DNA from: Peribacillus psychrosaccharolyticus ATCC 23296
GTDB lineage: Bacteria > Bacillota > Bacilli > Bacillales > DSM-1321
Direction: 5' to 3'
Length of the DNA stretch: 64,000 bases
Assembly: GCF_000305495.1 (NCBI RefSeq)
Contig: NZ_AJTN02000153.1
Coordinates: 1-64,000, forward strand
Shown one piece after another: positions 44,795 through 53,852 of the stretch; position 1 is the first letter of the stretch; every line of letters starts with the position of its first letter. The translations under genes and the position numbers were made by a program. Under the pieces are notes generated by a model that worked only from the letters and a program-made list of their open reading frames with translations, did not search any database and had not been told where the DNA came from.

Positions 44795-45877
44795 CTATTC
44801 TTTAATTTCTTTATCACCGCTCTTGATGTTTTCGTCCCAATACTTCATCCATTCGTCACTCTTTTCCTGAAAGACTTTCCAGTCAATCTCCATGCTTTTG
44901 ATTTCCGTATCCGTAATCCACTTTGGAAGATCGGTTACATCACTTCTAGTTGGAATCCGGTAGAATTCTTCAGCTAGAATTTTAGCTGCCTCAGGTGAAT
45001 TCACAAATTCATAAAACGCTTCAGCTGCTTTAGGATGAGGTGCATCCTTCACCACAGCGATTCCTTCTGTTAATACAGGTGTACCGCTTTCTGGAATGAC
45101 AAAGTCAAACGGGTAGTTTTTATTTTCCTTCAGCATGACAACATCAGGCATCGCCCAAACTGATAACGCACCTTCACCTTTTGCCACCTTGTTATACATC
45201 ATTTCTGGATTGGCTGAATATTCCTTCGTATTTTGATCAAGTTTCGTTAACCACTCATATCCTTTTGCGGGATCATCGCTATCTTTAAAATCGCGGTAAA
45301 TCATCGCTGAGAAAATGGTTCTCATTGTTCCGGAAGCAAGCGGGTAACGAATAATGATTTCATCCTTCCACTTTGGATCCAGTAGTTCATCCCAATCCTT
45401 CGGAACCTCATCTGCACTCAATTCTTTAGTGTTATACATAATTACTTCCGGTGTCTGACTAGTTCCTGACCAATTCCAGTCCGGATCATAAAAACTATCA
45501 TCTAAATTCGACGCATAGCTTGGTTTATAAGGAGTCAATAACGATTCATCCTTGGCTTGATCGAAGCTCGTTGAAGGAGCCCCCCACCAGACATCGGCTT
45601 GAGGATTATTTTTTTCAGATCGTACCCGATCGAGAATTTCCTGTGAACCCATATCGAGCCATTCCACATCGACCCCGCTATATTTCTCTTCAAATTGTTT
45701 CTCAAATTTTGACAGAATGTCCTTGCCATGCGGTGAATAGACAACGATTTTCTCCTCTAATTTATCTTTTTTATCTTCGGTTTCCCCGCCCGTTTTTTCA
45801 TCAGAATTACAGGCACCAAGCGCCATTACAGCCGACAATGTCATCGCCGTTAATATCGATTTCTTTTTAATGTTCAT
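44795..45877 (-). CDS. Extracellular solute-binding lipoprotein (iron/polyamine-type)
   Basis: A 360-residue lipoprotein with lipobox ALGAC near residue 23. The mature chain (EKIVVYSPHGKDILSKFEKQFEEKYSGVDVEWLDMGSQEILDRVRSEKNNPQADVWWGAPSTSF) is of the AfuA/FutA or phosphonate-binding SBP class. I do not see the paired tyrosines of classical ferric-binding proteins clearly enough to claim iron. Its ATG overlaps the ROK gene stop (TGATG). The ligand is unknown and defines what the system imports. Confidence 0.88.
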   Translation of the reverse strand: MNIKKKSILTAMTLSAVMALGACNSDEKTGGETEDKKDKLEEKIVVYSPHGKDILSKFEKQFEEKYSGVDVEWLDMGSQEILDRVRSEKNNPQADVWWGAPSTSFDQAKDESLLTPYKPSYASNLDDSFYDPDWNWSGTSQTPEVIMYNTKELSADEVPKDWDELLDPKWKDEIIIRYPLASGTMRTIFSAMIYRDFKDSDDPAKGYEWLTKLDQNTKEYSANPEMMYNKVAKGEGALSVWAMPDVVMLKENKNYPFDFVIPESGTPVLTEGIAVVKDAPHPKAAEAFYEFVNSPEAAKILAEEFYRIPTRSDVTDLPKWITDTEIKSMEIDWKVFQEKSDEWMKYWDENIKSGDKEIKE

Positions 45878-47106
45878 CAATAATAATCCCCCTCATATTG
45901 ATAGTGTAATAGACTGTCATGCTCATGCAAAAAGAGTGAAACGGCGCCTAAGACGCCCGCTTTTTCGCCTAGTTGTGAGGTTTTCAATTTGACTGCGCTT
46001 GGCAGATAATGCGTAATCATGCTGCGCAGCTTCGGCAAAATATAATCTGCAGATTTAAAAACACCACCTCCCAAAATAATCACTTCTGGATTAAGTAAGC
46101 TCGCGGCATTGATGATTCCATATGCTAAATGTTCTATCGCGTCTTCGATGACCGCTTCTGCCAGCTTGTCGCCTTTTTCTGCCAGTGAAAAAGCCAATTC
46201 CCCTGAAAGCTCTTCTTTCATGGCTTGTTCGTATAACGGATGATCCGGCTGCTTCTGTATTGCCTCTGTTAAGTTAATCCCTATTGATTTCCCTCCAGCC
46301 ACGCTTTCTAAGTATCCATAACGTTGAAAAATAGGTCTAAACGCAGATTTCATATCATTTTTATTTGTTACCATATAGCCAATCTCACCCGCTGCACTAG
46401 TTGCGCCTCGATACAGCTGATTATTAATAATAATCCCGCTGCCAATTCCCGTCCCTACCGCGATAAACAAGACATTCTTCTTATTCTGCGCATTCCCAAG
46501 CCACTGCTCACCTAGTGCTGCGGCATTCACATCATTATCAATGTAAATGGGAAAAGAAAAATAACGCTTTGCTTCTGTAAGAAAGGGATATTGAACCCAA
46601 TTCAAACTTGGTGCATCAATAATAAGACCGCTCTTCGATTCAGTAACCCCTGGGATCCCGACCCCCATTCCGAGAATCTCTTGCATTTTAATAGTGCTTT
46701 TCTGAATCATCTGTTCAACCTCAAAAGCGAGCTGACTAAGTAAGCCTGATTGTAAATAACGGCTCGTGTTAAACTCACTTTCCGCGATAATTGTTCCTCT
46801 TAAATCACATAAAATCGCCTTAACCTTTGTTCCTCCAATGTCTGCACCGAGGATGTAGCCGGCTTTTGCATTGAAATACAACTGAATCGGTTTTCGTCCT
46901 CCTTGTGAAGTCGATTCACCATTTCCTTTCTCGATGACCCACTTTTCTGAGATCAGCTCATCAACCAACAAGGATGCGGTAGGTTTTGAAATCTGAACCT
47001 TTACTGCGATTTCTGCTCGTGAGATTGCCTCATGTTTTTGGATACATTGAAGGACTCTCTTCTTATTCATCAATTTAAGATTCATAGGTGTTTGATTACT
47101 CCTCAT
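45877..47106 (-). CDS. ROK-family transcriptional regulator
   Basis: The 409-residue protein has an N-terminal winged HTH (RVLQCIQKHEAISRAEIAVKVQISKPTASLLVDELISEKWVIEKG) and a ROK domain with the phosphate-binding motif GADIGGTKVKAILCD and the catalytic-type aspartate in PIYIDNDVNAAALGEQWLG. The usual zinc cluster CxCG-x2-GC is missing; the place reads RPIFQRYGYLESVAGG. That suggests a XylR/NagC-like repressor without kinase activity. It leads the operon and faces the PIG-L gene across palindromic sites. Confidence 0.9.
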   Translation of the reverse strand: MRSNQTPMNLKLMNKKRVLQCIQKHEAISRAEIAVKVQISKPTASLLVDELISEKWVIEKGNGESTSQGGRKPIQLYFNAKAGYILGADIGGTKVKAILCDLRGTIIAESEFNTSRYLQSGLLSQLAFEVEQMIQKSTIKMQEILGMGVGIPGVTESKSGLIIDAPSLNWVQYPFLTEAKRYFSFPIYIDNDVNAAALGEQWLGNAQNKKNVLFIAVGTGIGSGIIINNQLYRGATSAAGEIGYMVTNKNDMKSAFRPIFQRYGYLESVAGGKSIGINLTEAIQKQPDHPLYEQAMKEELSGELAFSLAEKGDKLAEAVIEDAIEHLAYGIINAASLLNPEVIILGGGVFKSADYILPKLRSMITHYLPSAVKLKTSQLGEKAGVLGAVSLFLHEHDSLLHYQYEGDYY

Positions 47107-47128
47107 CACATCACGGCCTTTAATTTGG

Positions 47129-47145
47129 TTAGTAAAATTTACTAA
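47129..47145. promoter_or_regulatory. Candidate ROK operator 1 (17-bp palindrome)
   Basis: TTAGTAAA-A-TTTACTAA, a perfect palindrome 23 bp upstream of the ROK gene. The half-site resembles the TTAGT.../...ACTAA ends of XylR-type ROK operators. Confidence 0.6.
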
Positions 47146-47305
47146 TTAACTTCAATATAAAATAAGTTCCAAAAAATTACAACTAATATTTTAAATATTC
47201 TAACTAATCATAAGCTATGCACGCATTCAATGATTTATTTCGCCCGTCAGATATTTACAATATTATCCTTATGTGGTATTACATTAAGTAAGGGGTTATC
47301 TTTCG

Positions 47306-47326
47306 TTAGTTAGGAAGGTTTACTAA
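47306..47326. promoter_or_regulatory. Candidate ROK operator 2, before the PIG-L gene
   Basis: TTAGT-N11-ACTAA, with TTTACTAA on its right side identical to the right arm of operator 1. It lies about 80 bp upstream of the secreted deacetylase start and suggests joint control of both directions. Confidence 0.55.
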
Positions 47327-47409
47327 CCTACTTTATACCTATTACCAAAGGAGGGGTAATTGAAAGGTTCGTGTTTTTAACATGCTTAACAATCGAAAGG
47401 GGTGCACGA

Positions 47410-49917
47410 ATGAAGAAGGTTTTCTTAATTTTGTTCTCGATACTGTTGATTGTTTCTATGGCTCCTATTACCGGCCAAGCGGAGAAAAACACACCTGATG
47501 TTGATTTATGGAATGTTGTCAAACCATTAGAAACGACGGTTACCTTTTTAAATTCTGGGGCTCATCCAGATGATGAAAGAAGTGATTTCCTAGCCTACCT
47601 CTCGCGTGGTCTTGGGGTAAAAACATCGAGTTTAATCGCTAACCGCGGGGAAGGCGGACAAAATGAGATTGGTGATGAATTAAACGATGCCCTGGGAATC
47701 ATCCGCACCCGTGAAATGATCGAAGCGGCGAAGATTACCGGCGTCAAAGCTTACCACCTTAGCGAAACCACCTCTGATCCGATCTTCGACTTTGGCTTTT
47801 CCAAAACTCCTGAAGAAACATTGGCTAATTGGGGAGAAGAGTTAACCTATGAACGATTAATTGCTTTTATCCGCACCTACCAGCCAGATATTGTGATGCC
47901 CTCCTTCCGCAACGATGACACGCAGCATGGACATCATCGTACCATGGCCATTTTAACTGAACGCGCCTATAAGGATGCTGCTGATCCTTCGGTTTTTCCT
48001 GAACAACTGAAAAAAGGCTTATCTGTTTGGCAAATCAAAAAACTATATCTACCGGCTGAAAAGGCGGCAAACGCCACAACCTCTATTGAAATCGGAATGT
48101 TTGATCCAATCTACAACATGACGTATCCTCAGCTTGGCGAGCAATCCCGCTACATGCATAAAAGTCAGGGAATGGGCTCAGATATCCCTGCTGCTCCTAA
48201 GCAAACCCACCTTGATTTAATTCATAGCATAGTCAAAGCAAAGAATAACAATGACCTTTTTGCAGGTGTTCCCTATAACCTGACTGAATGGGCTCAAACG
48301 CTCCCTTACAGTGAATATTCAGTTAGAGCCAAGCTAAAATCACTGCAAAAAGAGCTGGATGGCATCGTAGCAGCTTATCCGAATTCCAACAGCGTCTATA
48401 CTAAATCACAAAAAGGATTAAAAAATCTTAGCCAACTCACTAAACTTACCGAAAAATCAAAACTCTCTAAATCAGTAAAAGCCGATTTACTTCATAAACT
48501 TTCCACAAAAGAAGAGCAGCTGCAACAAGTCAGCTTTGTTTCCTCGGGACTTGAAGTAAGCGCAAAAGCAGCAGCAAACGTCTGGACAAAAGGTGAAAAA
48601 ACAACAGTTACGGTCAGCCTGAAAAACACAGGCAAGCAAACGTTGAAAAAAGCGCACGCCGCACTAAAGATTCCAAGCGGTTGGAAAGCGACGACCAAAA
48701 CGAAACCGGCTAATTTAAAGCCAGGCAAATCCTTAGTTTATACGTATACATTGCAAATCCCAGCAAAGGCCAAGAATTATCACGCCTATGATGCCCCTGC
48801 GGTCACAGCTTCCATCAGTTATGAATCTGACAGCACGAAAACCGTTCACCTTGAAGAACTTGCAGGCACAACGGCGGTGCTTCCAGATGTTAGTTTGACG
48901 CTGTCCCCTGAAGATATTACCGTCAATACAGCAGATGTTCAAAAAGAAATCCCGGTTACACTAAAGGTAAAGAACTACAAACAAGGCAAGATAAACACAG
49001 CTGTATCGTTGAAAGTTCCAGCAGGCTGGAGTGTGACTCCACATCAGGCGAATGTTGCCTTTACAAAACATGCTGAAGAGAAAAGCGTGAACTTCAAGCT
49101 GGTTCCGCCTTCTGATATTAAGGAAGGCAGTACAAAAATTTCAGCAGAAGCTACCGTCAATGGAAAAGCATTCAGCTCGACCATCCAAGAAATACACTAT
49201 GATCATATCGGTACCTTTTATTATCAATACCCAGCACAAGTCAACACCGTTGCGTTTGAGCTATTAAAGCCCGACAAGCTGAAAATCGGCTACATTAGCA
49301 GCGGCTTTGATAAAGTCGATGAGTACCTGACTAATACCGGTTTTGACATTACAAACCTAACCGAAAGTGATCTAGCAACCGGCGATTTGAGTCAATACGA
49401 TACGATTGTAACCGGAATCCGCGCCTATCTATCAAGGCAAGATTTGAAGGCGAACAATAACCGACTGATGAAATACGTAGAAGACGGAGGTCATCTAGTT
49501 GTTCAATACCATAAGCCTTCTGACGGCTGGAATGCCTTGACTACCGCACCGTATGAACTCAAACTTGGGGATGTGTCGATTAAATGGCGCGTAACCGATG
49601 AAAAGGCTAAAGTGACTGTTTTAAAGCCCGACTCACCGTTGTTCAACTACCCGAATAAAATTACCGACAAAGACTGGGACAACTGGATTCAAGAACGCGG
49701 TCTCTACTACCCAATGAAATGGGATGAACGCTTCGAAACCTTTGTCAGCATGGCTGATCCCAACGAAGCTCCATTCGATGGCGGCATCCTGATGGCGAAA
49801 CACGGAAAAGGCACCTATCTCTACACCAATCTAGTCTTCTACCGCCAAATCCAAGGCCAAGTCCCAGGAGGCTACCGAATCTTCACCAACCTGCTCAGCT
49901 ACGGAGTCAACAAATAA
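47410..49917 (+). CDS. Secreted PIG-L (LmbE-type) deacetylase with NEW3 and GATase1-like domains
   Basis: The 835-residue exported protein begins with a signal peptide (KKVFLILFSILLIVSMAPITGQA). The PIG-L domain follows, with its zinc motif AHPDDE at residues 51-56 and HGHH at 173-176; this fold de-N-acetylates sugars and related compounds. Two immunoglobulin-like NEW3 regions follow near 395-470 and 510-590 (VSLKNTGKQTLKKAHAALKIPSGWKA; VTLKVKNYKQGKINTAVSLKVPAGW). A C-terminal region, ~625-760, resembles GATase1-like/ThuA folds (GYISSGFDKVDEYL, YDTIVTGIRAYLSR, GGHLVVQYH). AAAGGGGTG sets the start at 47410. Confidence 0.88.
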   Translation: MKKVFLILFSILLIVSMAPITGQAEKNTPDVDLWNVVKPLETTVTFLNSGAHPDDERSDFLAYLSRGLGVKTSSLIANRGEGGQNEIGDELNDALGIIRTREMIEAAKITGVKAYHLSETTSDPIFDFGFSKTPEETLANWGEELTYERLIAFIRTYQPDIVMPSFRNDDTQHGHHRTMAILTERAYKDAADPSVFPEQLKKGLSVWQIKKLYLPAEKAANATTSIEIGMFDPIYNMTYPQLGEQSRYMHKSQGMGSDIPAAPKQTHLDLIHSIVKAKNNNDLFAGVPYNLTEWAQTLPYSEYSVRAKLKSLQKELDGIVAAYPNSNSVYTKSQKGLKNLSQLTKLTEKSKLSKSVKADLLHKLSTKEEQLQQVSFVSSGLEVSAKAAANVWTKGEKTTVTVSLKNTGKQTLKKAHAALKIPSGWKATTKTKPANLKPGKSLVYTYTLQIPAKAKNYHAYDAPAVTASISYESDSTKTVHLEELAGTTAVLPDVSLTLSPEDITVNTADVQKEIPVTLKVKNYKQGKINTAVSLKVPAGWSVTPHQANVAFTKHAEEKSVNFKLVPPSDIKEGSTKISAEATVNGKAFSSTIQEIHYDHIGTFYYQYPAQVNTVAFELLKPDKLKIGYISSGFDKVDEYLTNTGFDITNLTESDLATGDLSQYDTIVTGIRAYLSRQDLKANNNRLMKYVEDGGHLVVQYHKPSDGWNALTTAPYELKLGDVSIKWRVTDEKAKVTVLKPDSPLFNYPNKITDKDWDNWIQERGLYYPMKWDERFETFVSMADPNEAPFDGGILMAKHGKGTYLYTNLVFYRQIQGQVPGGYRIFTNLLSYGVNK

Positions 49918-49920
49918 CAC

Positions 49921-49962
49921 AAAGACGACAGACTCTCCTTTAGGGAGGCTGTCGTCTTTTTA
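49921..49962 (+). terminator. Terminator of the PIG-L gene
   Basis: AAAGACGACAG/CTGTCGTCTTT 11-bp stem with T5 tail. Confidence 0.9.
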
Positions 49963-49980
49963 GTGAGTTTCAAAAAAGAG

Positions 49981-50836
49981 CGGGGTTGTTGAAAATGTGT
50001 CATTTATTAAACTAAGTGGAATTTCCAAACGTTAGTAGAGAAAGATACACTTTTTTAAAAGACAAACCTCCCTTGACCCTGCGCTGCGGGCTTATTTGCC
50101 GCTTCCCAGCGATGACTTTGTGCGGAAAAATGCTGTTTGTGTGCGCTTGGCGCTCATTTTTGTGCGGAATGGTTAATTCATGTGCGCTTCAGCCACTTGT
50201 TTGTGCGGAACAAGCCTATTTATGTGCGGAAGCATTTCAGCGGGGTTGTTGAAAATGTGTCATTTGCTAGAATCTTAGTTAGACTTCTAAACATTACTAG
50301 AGAAAGATACCCATTTTCACAAAACAAAACCTCCCCTGATCCTGCCTGCTAGCTTGTTTGCCGCTTCCCAGCAATGACTTTGTGCGAAATCGCAGGGTTA
50401 ATGTGCGCTTAAGCCATTTTTTGTGCGGAACAAGCCTATTTCTGTGCGGAAGCATTTCAGCGGGGTTGTTGAAAATGTGTCATTTGCTAGAATCTTAGTT
50501 AGATTTCCAAACATTACTAGAGAAGGATACCCATTTTCACAAGACAAACCGCTCTTAACCCTGCGCTGCGGGCTTATTTGCCGCTTCCCAGCGACGACTT
50601 TGTGCGAAATGGCAGGTTTTATGTGCGCTTGGAGCTTATTTATGTGCGGAAAGGCTAATTCATGTGCGCTTCAGTCATTTTTGGTGCGGAACAAGCCTAT
50701 CTATGTGCGGAAGCATCTCCAGGCTCTTGAAAACGTTTCAAGATCCCTGGGGTTGTTGAAAATGCGTCATTTACTAGAATCCTAGTTTGATTTCCAAACA
50801 TTACTAGAGAAAGATACCCATTTTCACAAGACACAC
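49981..50836 (+). repeat. Dispersed intergenic repeat, locus 4 (about 3.5 tandem copies)
   Basis: GGGGTTGTTGAAAATG recurs at ~49982, 50242, 50462 and ~50750 (periods 260, 220 and 288 bp). Each copy has the GTCATTT...AGAGAAAGATAC module, a CCGCTTCCCAGCGA-GACTTTGTGCGAA module and then alternating TGTGCGCTT and TGTGCGGAA words. Short frames inside translate repetitively and lack ribosome binding sites. It lies between two convergent operons. Confidence 0.88.
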
Positions 50837-50867
50837 AAAAAAAGAAGAAGCATCTGCTCCTCCTTTC
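50833..50867 (-). terminator. Terminator of the uxa operon
   Basis: On the minus strand AGGAGGAGCA pairs with TGCTTCTTCT (with G-T pairs), followed by seven T. It touches the uxaA stop. Confidence 0.7.
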
Positions 50868-52359
50868 ACAGTGTTACCCCTGTTTTAAAGATTGCCAGTT
50901 CTCTAAAGTCGTTCTTTTCATTGTTGACGAATTCTCCGTTGGCGACTTGGATGATGTAGTCGATGAAGTCGCGTAAGACAAGCTCGGGTGATACGTCATC
51001 TTCGAGCAGCGTGCCTGCATTGAAGTCGATCCAATGCGGTTTCGCTTCATAGATTGGTGTATTGGTCGAAACCTTCATCGTTGGAACGAATGTGCCAAAT
51101 GGTGTTCCTCTTCCGGTTGTGAATAAGACGATATGACAGCCTGCCGCAGCTAGTGCGGAGGATGCGATCAAATCATTTCCTGGAGCACTCAAGAGATTCA
51201 AGCCTTTTCTTTGTAATACTTCTCCGTATTTTAAAACATCGACTACGGGTGCTGAACCGGCTTTTTGGGTACAGCCCAGTGATTTGTCCTCAAGCGTAGT
51301 GATCCCGCCTGCTTTATTACCAGGCGAAGGGTTTTCATAGATTGGCTGATTAAATGTTAGAAAATAATCTTTAAAATCATTAATTAACGCGACCGTTTTA
51401 TGAAAGACTTCCTCGGTTTCCGCTCGTTCCATCAGAATCGTTTCTGCCCCAAACATTTCCGGAACTTCTGTCAAGACAGTTGTTCCTCCTTGAGCAATCA
51501 GAAAATCAGAAAATCTTCCTAAAAGAGGATTGGCCGTAATCCCTGAAAAGCCATCGGACCCGCCGCACTTCAGACCGATTTTCAATTCGGCTAACGGAAC
51601 ATCTTCCCGCTTGTCGTTTTGGGCATGAGCATGGATTTCTTTGACCAGCTCCACTCCTGCTTCGATTTCATCAGTGACATATTGTGACACAAGGAATTTA
51701 ATCCGATTATCATCTACATTTCCCAGTGACTCTTTAAAGGTGACCATCTCATTATTTTCACACCCAAGTCCCAGCACCAATACCCCGGCGGCATTCGGAT
51801 GGTTAACGGCATTCAATAAAATTTTCTTCGTATTTTCATGGTCATCGCCTAATTGCGAACATCCGAAACTATGCTTAAAAACTAGCATATTATCAAAAGG
51901 GGCAATATCGTTCACTTCTTTTTCAAATCGTTTGATGATTTTCTCGGCAATTCCATTGACACAGCCGACAGTTGGGACAATCCACAGCTCATTTCTGATT
52001 CCGACTAACCCATTGCTTCGCTTATAGCCTTTAAAGGTTAACTGTTCATTTTGGAATGGATTTTCTGTTAATTTTTGTTTGTAGCTGTATTCTTGCGTCC
52101 CAGACAAATTCGTTTTGGTATTATGCGTATGAACCCACTCGCCAACTCCAATATCTTCTAGGGCGTGACCGATTGGAAAGCCATATTTCATCACATGGTC
52201 ACCTTTTTTTAAATCCTTCAAAGCTACTTTATGCCCTCGATCAACCTCTTGTTTGATGACTATTTCGCTTCCGTTTACAACGATCTTCTCGTCTTTAGCC
52301 AGCTTTCGTAAAGCCAAGACAATATTGTCTTGTTCCGTGATTTGCATAATTTCCTTCAT
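50866..52359 (-). CDS. uxaA: Altronate dehydratase UxaA
   Basis: A 497-residue enzyme that converts D-altronate to 2-keto-3-deoxygluconate in galacturonate catabolism. The N-terminal SAF domain (KGDHVMKYGFPIGHALEDIGVGEWVHTHN) is followed by the catalytic domain with GIRNELWIVPTVGCVNG, GCSQLGDDHENT and LKCGGSDGFSGITANPLLG cysteine-containing motifs for iron. The length fits the family. It overlaps uxaB by 4 bp and is last in the operon. Confidence 0.94.
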   Translation of the reverse strand: MKEIMQITEQDNIVLALRKLAKDEKIVVNGSEIVIKQEVDRGHKVALKDLKKGDHVMKYGFPIGHALEDIGVGEWVHTHNTKTNLSGTQEYSYKQKLTENPFQNEQLTFKGYKRSNGLVGIRNELWIVPTVGCVNGIAEKIIKRFEKEVNDIAPFDNMLVFKHSFGCSQLGDDHENTKKILLNAVNHPNAAGVLVLGLGCENNEMVTFKESLGNVDDNRIKFLVSQYVTDEIEAGVELVKEIHAHAQNDKREDVPLAELKIGLKCGGSDGFSGITANPLLGRFSDFLIAQGGTTVLTEVPEMFGAETILMERAETEEVFHKTVALINDFKDYFLTFNQPIYENPSPGNKAGGITTLEDKSLGCTQKAGSAPVVDVLKYGEVLQRKGLNLLSAPGNDLIASSALAAAGCHIVLFTTGRGTPFGTFVPTMKVSTNTPIYEAKPHWIDFNAGTLLEDDVSPELVLRDFIDYIIQVANGEFVNNEKNDFRELAIFKTGVTL

Positions 52360-53792
52360 GAAATCCCCTCCTTATTGACACTCATCAGTGCATCCCTCAT
52401 TCCAGCTTGTTCGATTTTATCCAAATATTCCGTCACCAATTCCGTTAGACCGTCTACGCTGGTTAAATCCATTCCCCATATACACTGGTTACTCAGGCAG
52501 CTTTGAACAAATTGATCAAGAGTTATACTTTGCTCATCCACCGCTTTCCATGATGCGACAAACCAGTCTAGCACAGCTGCATCATCTTCTCTTTTCCCCC
52601 GATAAAAATGTAATAAGGCGGCTAAGGAAAAAACAATCCGCTGCGGCAGCTCTTTTTTCTTCTCTAGGTAATCTAAGAGAGTTGGTAAAATCCTCGCTGT
52701 AAATTTAGATATTGAATTTAAGCTTATGCTTAGTAAGTAATGCTTAAAGTATGGATTTCTAAACCGATTAATTACATCATTAGCGAACACCTTTACATCA
52801 GAGTTGAGCGTCGGCACAATTTCTTCATAAATCAGTTCATGAATATAACGGCCGACTTCTTCGTCTTCCACCGCTTCTGAGACCGTTTCCAAACCAGCTA
52901 AATACCCTATCGGCGTCATCGCTGTATGAGCACCGTTTAAAATCCTCACTTTTTGTGTACGGTAAGGCGTTAAATCATCGACAATAAACGTGTTTAAAGC
53001 CACTTGATCAATGGGGAATTCATCCTTAATCCACTGCGGACCTTCAATCACCCACTGATGATACTGTTCGCCCACAACGACTAGATCGTCTTGATACCCT
53101 AACTCTTCTGTAATTTCGTCAATATTGTCTTTTGGGAAACCAGGTACGATACGGTCTACTAAACTATTACAAAATGTGTTGTTTTGCATAATCCATGAAA
53201 CAAACTCTTCACCAAGATTCCAGAGCTCCGCATATTGAAGAACGATTTCTCTCAACTTAATTCCGTTTTCTTCAATTAATTCACAAGGAATCACGATACA
53301 GCCTTTTTGCTGATCTCCGTTGAATGCTTGAAAACGGTGGAATAAGAACGCTGTTAGTTTTCCTGGAAAACTAATCTGCGGCCGGTCTTCTAACCGGTCC
53401 GTCGGTTCAAAATAAATCCCTGCTTCGGTTGTATTCGAAATAACGAATCGCAGCTCTTCACTGTGTGCTAATTCGATATATTGGTGATAATCAGTAAATA
53501 AATCAATGCCTCTGCTAATTGTATCGACGATCATATGTTCATTAACGGCTTTATTCTCTTTCATTCCTTGCAGGTATAAAGTAAATAACCCCTCTTGTTC
53601 ATTGAGTCCGACAATTTTATTCGTTCCCTTTGGCTGAACAACCACCACACTTCCGTTAAAATTGGTTTCCTTATTTAGAACATATAACTGCCAATCGACA
53701 AAGGCGCGTAAGAAATTGCCTTCTCCAAACTGAAGGACCTTTTCAGGGTAGACGGGGTAGTCTTCGCCTATTTTTCTACTTAATTTCTCCAT
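52356..53792 (-). CDS. uxaB: Tagaturonate reductase UxaB
   Basis: The 478-residue NAD-dependent mannitol-dehydrogenase-family enzyme reduces D-tagaturonate to D-altronate. The N-terminal nucleotide-binding start is VLQFGEGNFLRAFVDWQLYVLNKE, and the family motif KVRILNGAHTAMTPIGYLAG (Lys and His) is the catalytic region. GGGGAGG fixes the ATG at 53792 rather than the frame start at 53822. A LacI-type half-palindrome lies 24 bp upstream. Confidence 0.93.
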   Translation of the reverse strand: MEKLSRKIGEDYPVYPEKVLQFGEGNFLRAFVDWQLYVLNKETNFNGSVVVVQPKGTNKIVGLNEQEGLFTLYLQGMKENKAVNEHMIVDTISRGIDLFTDYHQYIELAHSEELRFVISNTTEAGIYFEPTDRLEDRPQISFPGKLTAFLFHRFQAFNGDQQKGCIVIPCELIEENGIKLREIVLQYAELWNLGEEFVSWIMQNNTFCNSLVDRIVPGFPKDNIDEITEELGYQDDLVVVGEQYHQWVIEGPQWIKDEFPIDQVALNTFIVDDLTPYRTQKVRILNGAHTAMTPIGYLAGLETVSEAVEDEEVGRYIHELIYEEIVPTLNSDVKVFANDVINRFRNPYFKHYLLSISLNSISKFTARILPTLLDYLEKKKELPQRIVFSLAALLHFYRGKREDDAAVLDWFVASWKAVDEQSITLDQFVQSCLSNQCIWGMDLTSVDGLTELVTEYLDKIEQAGMRDALMSVNKEGIS

Positions 53793-53815
53793 TTTTATTT
53801 TTCCTCCCCTCAAAA

Positions 53816-53829
53816 TGCACACGTTAACA
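53816..53829. promoter_or_regulatory. Imperfect LacI-type operator upstream of uxaB
   Basis: TGCACACGTTAACA matches the TGTTAACGTTAACA palindrome found before uxaC at 11 of 14 positions when read on the minus strand, and lies between the regulator gene and uxaB. Confidence 0.45.
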
Positions 53830-53852
53830 ATTTAGGTAACCCTAAACGGGTC

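Noticed and set aside
50016-50785. Three plus-strand frames with repeated NKPIYVRKH and VENVSFARILVR peptides
   Set aside because: They are translations of the dispersed intergenic repeat, overlap its tandem copies, and have no ribosome binding sites.
49981-50836. Possible CRISPR array, because short words recur at intervals
   Set aside because: Repeat units are 220-288 bp and unequal, the short TGTGCG words are not fixed-length repeats with unique spacers, and no cas gene is present.
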